Below are positions 60,424 through 60,506 of a stretch of 60,506 nt of DNA, in pieces. A model generated the notes under the pieces. That model was given only the letters and a program-made list of their open reading frames with translations, was not told the DNA's origin and searched no databases. The position numbers and the translations under genes were made by a program. How positions within the stretch are numbered: the first letter of the stretch is position 1; each line of letters opens with the position of its first letter. This DNA is from Herminiimonas sp. (GTDB lineage Bacteria > Pseudomonadota > Gammaproteobacteria > Burkholderiales > Burkholderiaceae_D), in the NCBI GenBank assembly GCA_028292265.1, contig JAQGMR010000032.1:1-60506 (forward strand), written 5' to 3'.

Positions 60424-60506
60424 CATTCTTTTGCTCCGCCAAAAGAACGGAACCAAGAAAAGGCGGCCCGGGTCTGCCGCCCCGCTGCGCGGGGTTCCCA
60501 CGCCGT
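60424..60506. repeat. palindromic intergenic repeat element, partial at window end
   Basis: TTCTTTTG, five bases, CCAAAAGAA form an inverted repeat near 60424-60446 and are followed by an A/G-rich strip (AACCAAGAAAAGGCGGCCC) and a GC hairpin (CCCCGCTGCGCGGGG). This composition matches dispersed palindromic repeats seen between genes in many Burkholderiales. It continues past the edge. Confidence 0.55.

Larger units (their letters stand above)
60153..60506. other. right-edge intergenic region with repeats
   Basis: No gene is supported in these 354 bp. The first part is the lapA leader; the rest holds GC-rich repeat DNA described in separate entries. A 97-codon minus frame covering 60149-60442 is low-complexity (Pro, Arg, Gly) and not credible. 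Confidence 0.6.

Noticed and set aside
60149..60442. 97-codon minus-strand frame before lapA
   Set aside because: It is low-complexity and runs through repeat DNA; no ribosome site or relative is apparent.

Overview
The window comes from a high-GC betaproteobacterium of the order Burkholderiales. The lapA-lapB-ugd-hldA-(comEA-like)-cysM block, the moxR-DUF58-transglutaminase-mltB block and the small housekeeping families fit the Oxalobacteraceae (Herbaspirillum or Noviherbaspirillum-like). This placement is inferred from protein resemblance and gene order; no rRNA or tRNA gene is present to confirm it.

Region 1 (about 0.2-18.8 kb) is a catabolic and uptake cluster. A long minus-strand operon runs from a CocE/NonD hydrolase through a zeta-class GST (maleylacetoacetate isomerase-like) and a complete branched-chain-amino-acid-type ABC importer (binding protein, two permeases, two ATPases) to an ACMSD-type amidohydrolase, a 3-hydroxyisobutyrate-dehydrogenase-like enzyme and a GlcG/HbpS protein. 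Around it lie a second HIBADH-like enzyme, a TetR regulator, a Gfo/Idh/MocA oxidoreductase, an Asp/Glu-racemase-like protein with one catalytic Cys, a flavin-dependent monooxygenase divergent from a flavin reductase, and a two-subunit molybdenum hydroxylase. Together these suggest uptake and breakdown of an unidentified aromatic or N-heterocyclic compound.

Region 2 (19-26 kb) holds small conserved proteins (DUF1275, DUF488, DUF4404, a 59-aa protein), a zinc alcohol dehydrogenase, a decayed chimeric histidine kinase, and groES-groEL behind a sigma70-type promoter with a perfect CIRCE operator and followed by a terminator.

Region 3 (26-28.9 kb) is the most unusual part. A CesT-like type III secretion chaperone sits directly upstream of a 770-residue unrecognised protein with a flexible N-terminus and three Gly/Ala-rich hydrophobic segments. 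A sequence close to the HrpL-type hrp box lies about 50 bp upstream of the chaperone start. This looks like an orphan type III effector or translocator cassette.

Region 4 (29-37 kb) carries ylqF/rbgA, a histone-deacetylase-family gene, the moxR-DUF58-tgpA operon overlapping mltB, and a lipoprotein. Region 5 (38-52 kb) is a signalling and stress island: a MASE4-like hybrid kinase, a kaiC-kaiB-kaiB-hybrid kinase operon, a GST, an RsbRD_N-type kinase, a CzcE-like protein, two Hsp20 genes, a SnoaL-like gene interrupted by an in-frame TGA at a conserved Trp position, and a FIST protein paired with a hybrid kinase (NosP/NahK-like). Region 6 (52-60.5 kb) has yaeQ, DUF1415, a small HTH-like protein, cysM, a comEA-like gene and the envelope genes hldA, ugd, lapB and lapA. 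No hldD is seen beside hldA. The right end carries intergenic repeat DNA. Several spacers hold degenerate short tandem repeats.
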